From positions 124,001-188,000 of the forward strand of contig NZ_BAED01000061.1 of NCBI RefSeq assembly GCF_000241345.1: a DNA stretch of 64,000 bases. The letters run 5' to 3'. The first letter of the stretch is position 1, and every line of letters begins with the position of its first letter. This DNA is from Gordonia amarae NBRC 15530 (lineage in GTDB: Bacteria > Actinomycetota > Actinomycetes > Mycobacteriales > Mycobacteriaceae). Both the position numbers and the translations under genes were made by a program. The notes below the pieces were generated by a model. The model was given only the letters and a program-made list of their open reading frames with translations. It was not told the DNA's origin and did no database searches. Of the stretch, positions 43,087 through 52,153 are shown in pieces.

Positions 43087-43433
43087 CAGAACACCACCAT
43101 CCCGAAGTCGATGACCACCTGGCCGGAGGTCCCGTCGGGTGCGGCGACCACGAGTTCGAGAGTGACGTCGGCATCGACGTCCTCCACCACCCGCAGCGGC
43201 ACGTTCACCGAACCCTGAGCGCCGATCGGGAACAGCCGCATCGGTTTTCCGTCCCGGAGCAGCGTCACCACGATCAGCTCCGACGACGAGTTGCCGCCGC
43301 GGAAATACAGTGGCTGTGCGGTCAACCCCCCGGGCACCACATACCGCAGCCCCGTATCGGGAGATACCGGCTCGGCCAGGCCTTTGCCGACGAAGTCGAA
43401 GACGCCCTGCAGGAAGTGCGGTGTACTGGACAT
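43086..43433 (-). CDS. Small protein coupled to nirB, unknown function
   Basis: I do not recognise this 115-residue protein. It reads as an all-beta domain (LRYVVPGGLTAQPLYFRGG, SSELIVVTLLRDGKPMRLFPIGAQ, SVNVPLRVVEDVDADVTLEL) with no Cys, signal peptide or membrane helix. ATG 43433 is preferred; a TTG nine codons earlier is possible. Its stop and the nirB start share one base (TGATG), which implies translational coupling and a role connected with nitrite reduction. Confidence 0.7.
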   Translation of the reverse strand: MSSTPHFLQGVFDFVGKGLAEPVSPDTGLRYVVPGGLTAQPLYFRGGNSSSELIVVTLLRDGKPMRLFPIGAQGSVNVPLRVVEDVDADVTLELVVAAPDGTSGQVVIDFGMVVF

Positions 43434-43524
43434 GCCGCCACTATCCGCGCACCCGGTCAAATGCGACTTGCCGCGATGTTACGGCCGCGTTGTCAGTCCC
43501 TCACCGGACCGGACGCTCCCAGGT

Positions 43525-43549
43525 GGTGACGTGAGAATGTCACGTCACC
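43525..43549. terminator. Hairpin after the FprB gene
   Basis: GGTGACGTGA and TCACGTCACC form a perfect 10-bp stem around GAATG, 21 bases beyond the FprB stop. CACCGGACC repeats on both sides resemble the R1 repeats. There is no T-run. Confidence 0.5.
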
Positions 43550-43569
43550 GGACCACCTCGAACAGAAGG

Positions 43570-45249
43570 TCAGCGTTTGCGGCGACCGGCGGCGCCGACC
43601 ATGTCGGCAAGCTGGGTGAACTTGACGCGCGGACGGCCCTGTTCGGCGCCCAGACGACGCTCGATGCGGTCGATGGCACGCATGCCCCGGTAGCCGATCA
43701 CATGCTTGACGCGTTTGCGGACCAGCGCGCCGAACGCCTTGGGGTCCTTGGCCGAGCGGACCAGCCTGCCGGCGACGGCGTCGGCGATGAAGTCCTCGAC
43801 GGTCCGGGTGGCGCACAGCTTGTTGGCGCCGATACCGCCGCTCGGGCCGCGTTTGGCCCATCCGACCACATATCCACCCGGGACGACCTGCCCCGACTCG
43901 TCGAGTAGCCGGCCGTCGTCGTTGCGGAACACGCCACGCTCGTCGTCGAAGGCCAGTCCGGGAATCGGGGTGGACCGGTAGCCGATGGAACGCACCACCA
44001 GGTCGGTGGCGATCTTGTGGCTGGTGCCGCCGGTGCGGATGGCCACGGCGTCGACGGCGGTGTCGCCGATGATCTCCTCGGGTGCGGAGTGGAACAGGAA
44101 CACGATGCGACGGCGGGACGGATCGGCCGGTGCCGACAGGTCGGGCACCTCACCATCGGCGTTGTCGAACACCTCGATGTCGACGCCGGGGATGGCCGCG
44201 AGCGCCCGGTATTCGGGTGCGGTGTAGGCGGCGGCGTCCTGGCCGCGCCGGCCCAGCAGCACCACCTCGTGCACATTCTGCTCCCGCAGGATCTGCAGGG
44301 CACGGTCGGCGATGTCGGTGGTGGCCAGCAGTTCCGGCGGCGACACCAGGATCCGGGCCACGTCGAGGGCGACGTTGCCGGTGCCGATGATGACGGCACG
44401 TCCGGTGGCCCGATCATCACCGGCGCGGCGGATCGGCGGGCCGGCGTCGGCACCGGGGGCGGCGTTGTACCAGGCCACCAACTCGGTGGCCGACGTCGAG
44501 CCGGGCAGGTCCTCACCCGGAATGCCCAGGCGCCGGGACTCACTGGCGCCCACCGCGTAGAAGACGGCGTCGAAATGTTCGGCCAGCTCGGCCGGGGTGA
44601 CCTCGTTCGGCCCGTCACCGACACCCACGTTGGTGAGCATGCTGACGCGCGGGTCGCGGTAGAGCAGGTCGAAGCTGTGCAGCACGCCCTTGGTACCCGG
44701 ATGATCGGGGGCCACACCGGCGCGCACCAGGCCACCGGGAGTGGGCAGCCGGTCGATGACGGTGACGTCGGCCTCGGTCCGGTCGAGCAGCGTACGCAGC
44801 GCGTAGCCGCCCGACGGTCCGGTGCCCACAAGCGCGATCCGTAGTCCCACAGGGAGTTTCGGGATCTCCGGGTAGGTGACGCCGGGCCAGTCGTCGTCGG
44901 TGGTGTAGGACGACGGACGGGCGGCCACCACGTCCGGGAACGGCGCCATGCCGGGCAGTTCGGCACCGGTGGGTGCGTACCCGGACTGGATGTCGGGGTT
45001 GCTCTTGTAGTAGTCGGCGTTGATGTCGATGAACACCTTGTCCCGGGCGCCGAGCTTGTCGGCCGGGTAGATGGCGTTGACCGGGCAGGCGTCGGCGCAC
45101 GCGCCGCAGTCGATGCACGCCTGCGGGTCGACGTGCAGGATGTCCGAGGTGCCGAAACCGCGTTCCTCCGGGGTGGGATGAATACAGTTCACCGGGCACA
45201 CGGCGACGCACGCCGCGTCACTACAGCACGACTGGGTGATAACAAACAT
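43570..45249 (-). CDS. fprB: Ferredoxin / ferredoxin-NADP reductase fusion (FprB-like)
   Basis: A 559-residue protein. The N-terminus is a two-cluster ferredoxin (CCSDAACVAVCPVNC and CIDCGACADACP), followed from about residue 135 by an adrenodoxin-reductase-type FAD/NADPH module (RIALVGTGPSGGYALRTLL, TPGGLVRAGVAPDHPGTKGV, AVIIGTGNVALDVARIL, YVVGWAKRGPSGGIGANK). Layout and length match mycobacterial FprB (Rv0886). It passes electrons from NADPH to iron enzymes. It is coupled by a one-base TGATG overlap to the di-iron oxygenase upstream, whose electron donor it probably is. Confidence 0.93.
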   Translation of the reverse strand: MFVITQSCCSDAACVAVCPVNCIHPTPEERGFGTSDILHVDPQACIDCGACADACPVNAIYPADKLGARDKVFIDINADYYKSNPDIQSGYAPTGAELPGMAPFPDVVAARPSSYTTDDDWPGVTYPEIPKLPVGLRIALVGTGPSGGYALRTLLDRTEADVTVIDRLPTPGGLVRAGVAPDHPGTKGVLHSFDLLYRDPRVSMLTNVGVGDGPNEVTPAELAEHFDAVFYAVGASESRRLGIPGEDLPGSTSATELVAWYNAAPGADAGPPIRRAGDDRATGRAVIIGTGNVALDVARILVSPPELLATTDIADRALQILREQNVHEVVLLGRRGQDAAAYTAPEYRALAAIPGVDIEVFDNADGEVPDLSAPADPSRRRIVFLFHSAPEEIIGDTAVDAVAIRTGGTSHKIATDLVVRSIGYRSTPIPGLAFDDERGVFRNDDGRLLDESGQVVPGGYVVGWAKRGPSGGIGANKLCATRTVEDFIADAVAGRLVRSAKDPKAFGALVRKRVKHVIGYRGMRAIDRIERRLGAEQGRPRVKFTQLADMVGAAGRRKR

Positions 45250-46208
45250 CAGAGCATATTCGCTTTCCGGTACCAGTACATCGCAGGCTTGGTGAGCAGG
45301 CCGACCTCATCGAGGAATTCCATCAGGTGGGCGCAGCTGCTGCGGATCATCGACTGGAAGTGAGAATTGGACTTCATCTCGGCCACCGCGCGGTCGGCGT
45401 CGAGACCGGCGTCGGCGAAGGCCTGCCGCTGCACAAGGCTGGTGACGATGAAGTAGGCACCGAGCGCGATGTACAGGGCACTGAATTGGCGGCGGAAACC
45501 ACCGATGCCCTTCACCGAGTCGCGCACCTCCTCGCGGGCGAACTTCATGTGCCGCGACTCCTCGAGAACGTGGATCTCGTTGACGGTGCGGATGAGCGGC
45601 AGCACCCGATCGTCGCGCATGCAGCCGCGCTGGAACACGTCGAGCACCTCTTCGGCGACGAGGATGCCGGCGTAGGCGACCTCGTTCTTGGCGGTGGCCT
45701 TGAAGAATTTGCCGGCGAACCCGACGAACGGGCGCGGCTTGTACGACCGGCCGACCAGCTTCTCCGATGCCTTGGAGAACATGATCGAGTGTCGGCATTC
45801 GTCGGCGATCTCGGTGAGCGCGAACTGGAATTCGGGGCTGTGATAAGCGCCGAGGTACTGATCGCGGATGACCATCTCCTGCAGGATCATCTCGAACCAG
45901 ATACCGATGCACATGATCGACGAGAACTCGTGCCGGGTCACCGAGATGCGCTGTTCCTCGGTGAGTTCATCCCAGTAGGCGGTGCCGTAGAGCGACGACC
46001 ATTCGGGGCTGCAACCGTATTTGGCGGGGTCGAGCGGTGCCGACCAGTCGATCTCGGTCATCGCGTTGCGCGACAGGCGTGCTGCCGAGGCCAACAGCCG
46101 CTTGGAAACCTCGTTGGCGCCCTCGTCACGCATGCTGACGACGTTGTCAAGAGCCCCCAGACCGGCAGCATCGGCGCTGTCGAAGTCGCGTTCCATCGCG
46201 GTTGTCAT
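45249..46208 (-). CDS. AurF-like di-iron oxygenase
   Basis: A 319-residue ferritin-like helical oxygenase. The candidate di-iron ligands follow the AurF (p-aminobenzoate N-oxygenase) spacing: Glu106, Glu137-x2-His140 (IADECRH), Glu186, His213, Glu217-x2-His220 (HVLEESRH). ATG 46208 is chosen for its GGAGGG site. AurF-family enzymes oxidise amines or fatty-acyl chains. Its stop overlaps the fprB start (TGATG), so oxygenase and reductase are made together. A perfect inverted repeat lies 19 bases upstream (46228-46245). Confidence 0.88.
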   Translation of the reverse strand: MTTAMERDFDSADAAGLGALDNVVSMRDEGANEVSKRLLASAARLSRNAMTEIDWSAPLDPAKYGCSPEWSSLYGTAYWDELTEEQRISVTRHEFSSIMCIGIWFEMILQEMVIRDQYLGAYHSPEFQFALTEIADECRHSIMFSKASEKLVGRSYKPRPFVGFAGKFFKATAKNEVAYAGILVAEEVLDVFQRGCMRDDRVLPLIRTVNEIHVLEESRHMKFAREEVRDSVKGIGGFRRQFSALYIALGAYFIVTSLVQRQAFADAGLDADRAVAEMKSNSHFQSMIRSSCAHLMEFLDEVGLLTKPAMYWYRKANML

Positions 46209-46227
46209 CGTGTGTCCCTCCATCGCA

Positions 46228-46245
46228 GTATGACCTGAATCATAC
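46228..46245. promoter_or_regulatory. Perfect inverted repeat before the di-iron oxygenase
   Basis: GTATGA-CCTGAA-TCATAC has 6-base arms around a 6-base centre, 19 bases upstream of ATG 46208. The AT-rich sequence beyond it (to about 46285) repeats the ATATGACA/GGTATGAT theme. It looks like a repressor site; no regulator gene is adjacent. Confidence 0.5.
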
Positions 46246-46391
46246 CAATGAACGCTGTCATATCAATAGTCGTTGTCAAATTAGCAGGAACACGTTCACC
46301 CGTGAAGACCCCGTGCGCGGATCCCGCTCGACCATCCGCTGAGAGACTCGTCAGTTATGCGCCTCACAGTGACAGGAATCACAAACCGGGG

Positions 46392-46420
46392 TTGGGGTCG
46401 GTGTACAACCGTTCTATACT
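46392..46420 (+). promoter_or_regulatory. Sigma-70-type promoter for the SDR gene
   Basis: TTGGGG (46392-46397) and TATACT (46415-46420) are 17 bases apart, close to the housekeeping consensus and unusual in this GC-rich region. They lie about 95 bases before ATG 46516. The rest of the 307-base gap 46209-46515 shows no gene. Confidence 0.5.
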
Positions 46421-46515
46421 GGCCGGTAAGTTGCTGGTCACATCACATCAGCAGACATCCCCCAGGGGACGCTCACCGCAGGTCAACGCCTGCGTTTCTC
46501 AGGCAGGAGTAGACA

Positions 46516-47289
46516 ATGCCCTCGATCTTCATCACCGGTGGCGCGGCCGGAATCGGCCTCGCGACGGCCGAGCGATTCTCGCGCGAAGGCTGGACCGTCG
46601 GCGTGTACGACGTCGACGCCGACGGCCTGGCCAAGGTCAAGGCCAACCACCCCGAGTGGATCACCGGCACCCTCGACGTGCGTGATGAGAACCAGTGGGC
46701 ACAGGCACTCGAGGAGTTCACCTCGCACACCGGCGGCACCCTCGACGTGCTCGACAACAACGCCGGCATCCTCGTCGCCGGTCTGATCACCGACATCTCC
46801 GCCGATGCCGTCCGCCGCCAGATCGAGATCGACGCCCTCGGCGTCGCGCTCGGCGCGCAGATCGCCCACCCCTACCTCAAGCGCACCCCCGGCGCCCACC
46901 TGGTGAACATCTCCTCCGCATCTGCCATCTACGGCCAGCCCGAGATCGCCGTGTACAGCGCCACCAAGTTCTTCGTCGCCGGACTCACCGAGGCGCTCGA
47001 ACTCGAATGGGAGAACGACGACATCCGCGTCGTCGGCATCTGGCCGCTGTGGGCGAAAACCGCACTGGCACAGAACGATGCCAAGTCGACCAAGACTCTC
47101 GGCGTGCGGATCACCCCCGAGCAGGTCGCCGACAAGGTCTGGGAGTCGGTACACCCGAGCGCCCAGGACAAGCTGCTGCACCGCACCTCGTACACCGTGG
47201 GCCTGCACACCACCGTGCTGGCGAACGCGGCCAAATTCGTCCCGAACTTCGTTTCGCGCACCATCAACAAGTACCTCGCGCAGAGCTGA
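46516..47289 (+). CDS. Short-chain dehydrogenase/reductase
   Basis: A 257-residue classical SDR. ITGGAAGIGLATAERF is the dinucleotide motif, followed by VYDVDADGLAKV with an Asp that favours NAD; NNAGILVAG and the active-site ASAIYGQPEIAVYSATK (Tyr-x3-Lys) are clear, with Ser nearby in NISSASA. The C-terminal ~60 residues (LLHRTSYTVGLHTTVLANAAKFVPNFVSRTINKYL) form a membrane-facing helix region seen in mycobacterial members. CAGGAGT precedes ATG 46516. It stands alone with its own promoter and terminator; the substrate is unknown. Confidence 0.88.
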   Translation: MPSIFITGGAAGIGLATAERFSREGWTVGVYDVDADGLAKVKANHPEWITGTLDVRDENQWAQALEEFTSHTGGTLDVLDNNAGILVAGLITDISADAVRRQIEIDALGVALGAQIAHPYLKRTPGAHLVNISSASAIYGQPEIAVYSATKFFVAGLTEALELEWENDDIRVVGIWPLWAKTALAQNDAKSTKTLGVRITPEQVADKVWESVHPSAQDKLLHRTSYTVGLHTTVLANAAKFVPNFVSRTINKYLAQS

Positions 47290-47302
47290 GTCCACTCCTC
47301 CG

Positions 47303-47340
47303 ACAATGTCCGCAGCACCGAAAGGTGTTGCGGACATTGT
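47303..47340 (+). terminator. Rho-independent-type terminator after the SDR gene
   Basis: ACAATGTCCGCAGCACC pairs with GGTGTTGCGGACATTGT (17-bp stem, one G-T pair) around GAAA, followed by TGTTTGG. It lies 14 bases after the SDR stop and faces the convergent hydrolase gene. Confidence 0.82.
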
Positions 47341-47362
47341 TGTTTGGACACGACAGCACGAC

Positions 47363-49702
47363 TCAGCCGCCGTTGAACGCCGGGCGATAGCTACGGCACG
47401 GGCGGCCGCGCTGGCCGTCACACGCCGGTAGCGGAGCACCGGCACGGGCTCCCGGAACCACCGGCAGCACAAGGGAAGAGCCGCCTACGCCGAGCCTGAG
47501 GGTGTCCACGACCCGGCCGCCGGTGGTGGGGGTGTCGAACCGCCAGGACGTCATGTCTCCGCCCGGGGCGGTGATGGTCAGGCGGATCCGGGTTCCCTTG
47601 CGGAACACGTGCGCCACCGTGTTCAGCGCGATCCGCACGTTCTGGAATCCTGGCCGCAGCGGCTCCGGGTCGAGCCAATCACGTTTCGGCTCAAGCGTTG
47701 TCGATGCCGAGGTGACCGAACGGAACGATGCCCTCAGGTGGCCGGTGGTGACGTAGGTTTCCTTCCCGTCCGGACGCACCTCACTGAGGGTCGCCTGCAG
47801 ATCGGTGTCCCGGACCGACGACGCGAGTCGCAGATCCACACTCGCCGGACCCACCACCATCACGTCGTGATCGTTTACGGCGGAGACGAAACCGAGCCCC
47901 GAACGACCCGGGGCCTGCTGCCAGCGGTACGGCGGCAGACCCTGCCACGGCACCTGAGAGGCGCCCACCACGTTCAGTGTTCCCGCCGGCCGCGATGCCG
48001 GGTCCGGCCGGAACGACACCGTCGATGACGCGCCGGTCCGGGTGGTCAGACGCCCGGCGCGGCCCAGCGACAGCCGCGTCCCCGCCCCCACCGACGCCGG
48101 TGGCCACGAGGCGAAACCACGCTGCCACCGTCCCGAAAGATTGCCCGGCACAACGGGATCAGCACCGCTGTCGAACCACACCTGGATTCTGGAGTCGCGG
48201 GCGAACCTGCGCCGCGCGTCGTCGACGTCGCGGGATCCGGTGAGCCGATCGGTGCGCACCAGGGTGCCCGGAGTCGATGTGCTGCCCGCGGATACCGCGG
48301 TGGCCAGCGCCGCCAGTCCCGGGCTGGGCACCGGCACCCGCCGGGCGACGAAGATATTCAGGAACTCGTACCACGAACTCAGCAATTGCGGTGCGGTGCT
48401 GTCGAAGTGGGGTCCGTTGATCATCTTCACCCACACATCGCGGTTTCCCTTGAACTCACCGATGATCGACGTCCACTGCGGCCCCACCTGCTCGTCCTGC
48501 ACGGTTCCCGACAGCAGCACCGGCACATCGATCTTCGACGCCCAGTAGGACGGTGACCGGTGCTCCAGCAACGACGGGTTGCGCGTGGGATTCTGCTCGA
48601 TCAGTTTCCGCACGTTCTGCGTCTGCAGCCGCAGCTTCTGATTGGCCAGGCAGCGCTTGTCGCCGCGGCGGATCAGCTCGCGGGCGTACGGCTGCCCGCC
48701 CGACGGCGCGGGCAGCGCGTCCTTCTGGCGTTCGGTGATCCACGAATTGGCGAAACCGGAGTTGAAGATACCGCCGGGGAAACCCGTCGAGTACAGGTCG
48801 TCGGTGATCGACATCGGGGCGATCGCCGCCAGGCTCGGCGGCCGGGTCCCGGCCACCGACAACTGCGAGATCCCCGAGTATGAGATCCCCACCAGACCCA
48901 CCCGGTGACCGGAGACCCACGGCTGTGCGGCCACCGTCTCAACGATGTCGTAGCCGTCGTAGATCGTCGGATAGTCGAACAGGTCGTACGCGCCACCGGA
49001 GCAGCCGCTGCCCCGCATCTGCACCAGAACCGTCGCGAAACCCGCTGCCGGGCCCAGCGAAGCGCCGAGAACGACGCCCGGTGCGGGTGCGAGCGGGTCC
49101 GGGTTCTTCAGGCGTTTGCGCAACGCGCCCACGATCAGATCGCCGGGCGATGCCGACTGGTATCCCGAGTACTCGATCACCGTCGGAAACGGGCCGTCGG
49201 CCATCGTCTTGCCCGCCGGCAGCCGCACCATCACCGCCAGTTCCACGCCGTCGCGCATCCGGACGTAGTGGTAGCCCGCGCCGAATCGCTGGTTGCGGTA
49301 CTGGGACGGGTCCGGCGGCCGCTGCGAGCGGACCGCGAACGAATTGCCCGTCCGGCCGGCCACCTCGAACCGGTAACCCGGACCCGGCGCCAGCTCACGG
49401 ACCAGGAACGAGCCGAGTCTGTCGACGCGCCCGCCGCCGGCGACCGCACCCGAGGGGCCGATCAGCCGGACCTGCGCCCCCGGCTGGGCGTCGATCAGAT
49501 AGGCCTGCGTGACACTGCCCTTGCCGGTTCCCGTCCGCACCGCCGCCGACGCGCGCGGCGCATCCACCAGCCCCGCGACCACCAGCACAACGGTCAGCAC
49601 AGCGAGTGCCAACAGAGCGGGGGTCGGCACGACGGGTGCCCGCAGACCCGCCGGCACCCGTCGTATCACCTGGACATCGACAAGTCCCGCAGGGTGCTTC
49701 AT
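47363..49702 (-). CDS. Secreted S15/CocE-family alpha/beta hydrolase (X-Pro peptidase-like)
   Basis: A 779-residue exported hydrolase. ATG 49702 gives a membrane/signal segment (LLALAVLTVVLVVAGLV) with a possible cleavage after ASA. After a ~75-residue beta domain, the catalytic domain starts near RMRDGVELAVMVRLPAG. The nucleophile is Ser274 in VGISYSG, the catalytic Asp lies near GTVQDEQVGP and His in INGPHFDS. A C-terminal jelly-roll domain (RIALNTVAHVFRKGTRIRLTITAPGGD) is typical of CocE/NonD and X-Pro dipeptidyl peptidases. It may cleave peptides or esters outside the cell. It is convergent with the SDR gene. Confidence 0.87.
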   Translation of the reverse strand: MKHPAGLVDVQVIRRVPAGLRAPVVPTPALLALAVLTVVLVVAGLVDAPRASAAVRTGTGKGSVTQAYLIDAQPGAQVRLIGPSGAVAGGGRVDRLGSFLVRELAPGPGYRFEVAGRTGNSFAVRSQRPPDPSQYRNQRFGAGYHYVRMRDGVELAVMVRLPAGKTMADGPFPTVIEYSGYQSASPGDLIVGALRKRLKNPDPLAPAPGVVLGASLGPAAGFATVLVQMRGSGCSGGAYDLFDYPTIYDGYDIVETVAAQPWVSGHRVGLVGISYSGISQLSVAGTRPPSLAAIAPMSITDDLYSTGFPGGIFNSGFANSWITERQKDALPAPSGGQPYARELIRRGDKRCLANQKLRLQTQNVRKLIEQNPTRNPSLLEHRSPSYWASKIDVPVLLSGTVQDEQVGPQWTSIIGEFKGNRDVWVKMINGPHFDSTAPQLLSSWYEFLNIFVARRVPVPSPGLAALATAVSAGSTSTPGTLVRTDRLTGSRDVDDARRRFARDSRIQVWFDSGADPVVPGNLSGRWQRGFASWPPASVGAGTRLSLGRAGRLTTRTGASSTVSFRPDPASRPAGTLNVVGASQVPWQGLPPYRWQQAPGRSGLGFVSAVNDHDVMVVGPASVDLRLASSVRDTDLQATLSEVRPDGKETYVTTGHLRASFRSVTSASTTLEPKRDWLDPEPLRPGFQNVRIALNTVAHVFRKGTRIRLTITAPGGDMTSWRFDTPTTGGRVVDTLRLGVGGSSLVLPVVPGARAGAPLPACDGQRGRPCRSYRPAFNGG

Positions 49703-49819
49703 AGTGCGCGACACTAAACGACGGCCGCGGCACCGGTACCGGTTCGGCAGTATTTTCACCCGCGCGGCGGCTATCCTGGACACCCGTCACTCAGGTGACA
49801 CCACACTCCGGGTACAGCA

Positions 49820-49849
49820 ATGACCGCCCCGAACCGTCGGGGCGGTCAT
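49820..49849 (-). terminator. Terminator after rpmF
   Basis: ATGACCGCCCCG and CGGGGCGGTCAT form a perfect 12-bp stem around a 6-base loop. It lies 43 bases beyond the rpmF stop on the leftward strand. The remaining 190-base gap to the hydrolase start holds nothing else recognised. Confidence 0.75.
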
Positions 49850-49892
49850 CGCTTTATGTCTTGCTACCGCCGGTCACCCGGCAGCGAGGCCG

Positions 49893-50066
49893 TCAGCGTC
49901 GGTCGAGATCGAGGATCCCGGCCTGCACAGCCTTGACGAGGCGACGCGGCAGACGCTGCGGAACGCCGTTCACCTTCACCTCCTGGAGTGCGGGATTGTC
50001 CGCTTTCCACTGCGAACGACGGCTACGGGAGTTGGCCCGCGACATCCGGCGCTTCGGAACAGCCAT
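49893..50066 (-). CDS. rpmF: 50S ribosomal protein L32
   Basis: A 57-residue basic protein [20 protein letters not shown]... ending [15 protein letters not shown], the mycobacterial-type L32 of the large ribosomal subunit. It lacks the Cys-x2-Cys zinc motifs of the zinc-binding form, as usual for this actinobacterial version. ATG 50066 follows AGAAGGG. A longer in-frame opening upstream is not used. It is followed by a strong hairpin at 49820. Confidence 0.93.
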   Translation of the reverse strand: MAVPKRRMSRANSRSRRSQWKADNPALQEVKVNGVPQRLPRRLVKAVQAGILDLDRR

Positions 50067-50254
50067 GGTTGAACCCTTCTTGTTACTGTCTGCACTACAA
50101 GTCTTCGCGCGACCGCCTGTGGTGCGCATCGAAGCTCGTAGGACGACCGGCCGAACTGTGCGCAGCACCCCACCGGGCGCGACACACAACCCGACCAGAC
50201 TACCGCCGATGACCGTAAAGCTCCAAAACGGCCCGCCCCGGGCAGGGGAGTATG

Positions 50255-50980
50255 TCAGCCGGCCGCCACCACGACCCCCCAGAACACGATCGCGGCGACG
50301 GTCAGGGCGATGGTGATCCAACCGAGCACGATGCCCGCGGTCGCCATCCCCTCACCGGTCTGTGTGCCACCCGATGCCGCGATCTCCCGCTTGGCCTGCG
50401 GGCCCAGGATCACCGCGGGGATGGCGATGAGGGCGCCGAGGCAGAAGCTCAGACCCAGCAGGCCGACGATGCCGCAGACGAGTGCGCCAATCGCCTTGCC
50501 GTTGTTGGTGGGCGTCCCCACGTAGGGCGGGACTCCGTATCCGGGGGTTCCGTAGGCGCCGTACGGGGTGGGTGTGTACTGCCCCGGTGTGTACTGACCG
50601 GCCGGGTACTGGGCCGCCCCGTACTGACCTGCCCCGAACTGGTCGGCCCCGAACGTGCCGGGCGTCGATCCGTAGGGGTTGGGGGTGGCGCCGGGGTCGG
50701 CGTACCGGCTGTCGGGCGTTGGTGTCGGCTGCGACAGATCGGGTTGCGACGGCGAACCGATCTGGGTGGGCACATCGAACTGCGACGGGACACCGAACTG
50801 GGTCGGTGCGAACTGTGCGGCGTTGCCCTCCCCTTCGGCCGGAACCTGCGACCACCCCTCCGGGGTGTTGCCGAACTTCGCTGTGCCCGCCGGACCCGCG
50901 TCATCATGCTTGGTCAGGTCCGGTCCCTTGGTCAGGTCCGGTCCCTGGTTCGGGTCGGGAGTTCCGTTCGGGTAGGACAT
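50255..50980 (-). CDS. DUF4190 membrane protein with a Gln/Tyr/Pro-rich N-terminus
   Basis: A 241-residue protein. Residues 1-160 are low-complexity and repeat-rich ([20 protein letters not shown], Gln-Phe-Gly and Pro-Ser-Gln units), probably disordered and cytoplasmic. The C-terminal DUF4190 domain has two membrane helices ([20 protein letters not shown] and [20 protein letters not shown]) joined by [19 protein letters not shown]. Function unknown; common in Gram-positive envelopes. It stands upstream of rpmF with its own start 189 bases away. Confidence 0.85.
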   Translation of the reverse strand: MSYPNGTPDPNQGPDLTKGPDLTKHDDAGPAGTAKFGNTPEGWSQVPAEGEGNAAQFAPTQFGVPSQFDVPTQIGSPSQPDLSQPTPTPDSRYADPGATPNPYGSTPGTFGADQFGAGQYGAAQYPAGQYTPGQYTPTPYGAYGTPGYGVPPYVGTPTNNGKAIGALVCGIVGLLGLSFCLGALIAIPAVILGPQAKREIAASGGTQTGEGMATAGIVLGWITIALTVAAIVFWGVVVAAG

Positions 50981-51111
50981 CTGTTGCCTCCATAGCTGGG
51001 CGTCCCGGCCACCGGAATATCGCCGGGTCCGGGCACTCGTGCCGCCCAGAGTAGCGGGGTACCCCAGGCGAGGGGCCGGTCACACCGGGGGACCTCTCTA
51101 GAATCATTCAA

Positions 51112-52056
51112 GTGTCTGGCGTGATCTCCGGCTTTACCGTCATCTTCATCGTCGTCGGTGCCGGGTATCTGCTCGGACGCACGAACACCCTCGGCGAGCA
51201 TGCGCACGAGGTGCTCTCCCGCCTTGTTTTCTTCGTGTGCACGCCGGCGTTGCTGCTGCATTCGCTGGTGACCTCGGATCTGTCGGTGGTGTTCTCCTCC
51301 ACGTTGGTCATCGCGGGCGGTTGCGCGTCGGCCATCGGCCTGGTCTACCTGCTGATCGCGGGCCCGTGGCTGCGCAGGCCGATTCCCGAACTCACCATCG
51401 GCGCGTTGTCGTCGTCGTATGTGAACAGCGTCAATCTGGGTCTGCCCATCGCGATCTTCGTGCTCGACGACGCCTCGTTCATCGCGCCGCTGCTGTTGTT
51501 CCAGATCCTCATCTACTCGCCGATCGCGCTGACCACCCTCGACCTGACCGCGCTCGGGCGGCAATCCGGAACCGGATGGCGCAGCACCCTGCGCGATGCG
51601 GTGATCACCCCCGTCACCAATCCGATCGTCCTCGGCGGTATTGCCGGGCTGATCATCTCGCTGATCGGCTGGCATCCGCCCGAGGCCATCATGAAGTCGT
51701 TCGACATGCTCGGCTCGGCGTCGGTACCGGCGGCGCTGCTGGCGTTCGGACTGTCGCTGACCGGTGTGGCGGTGTTCAAGAAGGGTGAGGCCCCGCGCCG
51801 CGACATCGCCCTCGCGAGCGTGCTCAAACTCGTCGTGATGCCGGCGATGGTGTACGTGGTGGCACGGTTCGGGTTCGGTGAGACCGGCCATCAGCTGTTC
51901 GCTCAGGTGGTGATAGCCGCGCTGCCCACCGCCCAGAACGTGCTGGTATACGCCACCCGCTACCGCCGCGGCCAGATCCTGGCCCGCGACACCGCTCTGA
52001 TCACCACCCTCGGCTCCATCCCCACCATCGCGGTGATCGCCCTCCTCCTGGCCTGA
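51112..52056 (+). CDS. AEC-family (auxin efflux carrier) transporter
   Basis: A 314-residue membrane carrier with about ten helices: SGFTVIFIVVGAGYLLGR, LVFFVCTPALLLHSL, VNSVNLGLPIAIFVL, NPIVLGGIAGLIISLIGW, SVPAALLAFGLSLTGVA and the C-terminal TTLGSIPTIAVIALLL. The N-S-V-N-x-G-x-P-I motif is typical of AEC transporters, which export or exchange malonate, malate or similar acids in bacteria. GTG 51112 is the likely start. It is a single-gene unit convergent with the DUF1707 gene and separated by a long hairpin. Confidence 0.88.
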   Translation: MSGVISGFTVIFIVVGAGYLLGRTNTLGEHAHEVLSRLVFFVCTPALLLHSLVTSDLSVVFSSTLVIAGGCASAIGLVYLLIAGPWLRRPIPELTIGALSSSYVNSVNLGLPIAIFVLDDASFIAPLLLFQILIYSPIALTTLDLTALGRQSGTGWRSTLRDAVITPVTNPIVLGGIAGLIISLIGWHPPEAIMKSFDMLGSASVPAALLAFGLSLTGVAVFKKGEAPRRDIALASVLKLVVMPAMVYVVARFGFGETGHQLFAQVVIAALPTAQNVLVYATRYRRGQILARDTALITTLGSIPTIAVIALLLA

Positions 52057-52070
52057 CCCCTTGGCCTGAA

Positions 52071-52153
52071 CCCCGCACAAGATTCTGGAGACATAGCTGG
52101 CCCCGGGGGCAATATGCCCCCGAGACCAGCTATGTCGCCTGATTCTTGTGGGG
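52071..52153. terminator. Long two-way hairpin between convergent genes
   Basis: Nested inverted repeats: GACATAGCTGG (52090-52100) pairs with CCAGCTATGTC (52126-52136), an inner CGGGGGCA pairs with TGCCCCCG, and outer CACAAGA pairs with TCTTGTG. It begins 15 bases after the AEC stop and covers the last codons and the TAG stop of the DUF1707 gene, so that gene ends inside its own terminator. Confidence 0.75.

Noticed and set aside
49703-49892. A tRNA or small RNA gene near the rpmF terminator
   Set aside because: The only clear structure is a simple 12-bp hairpin; no cloverleaf, T-loop or anticodon arm can be drawn.
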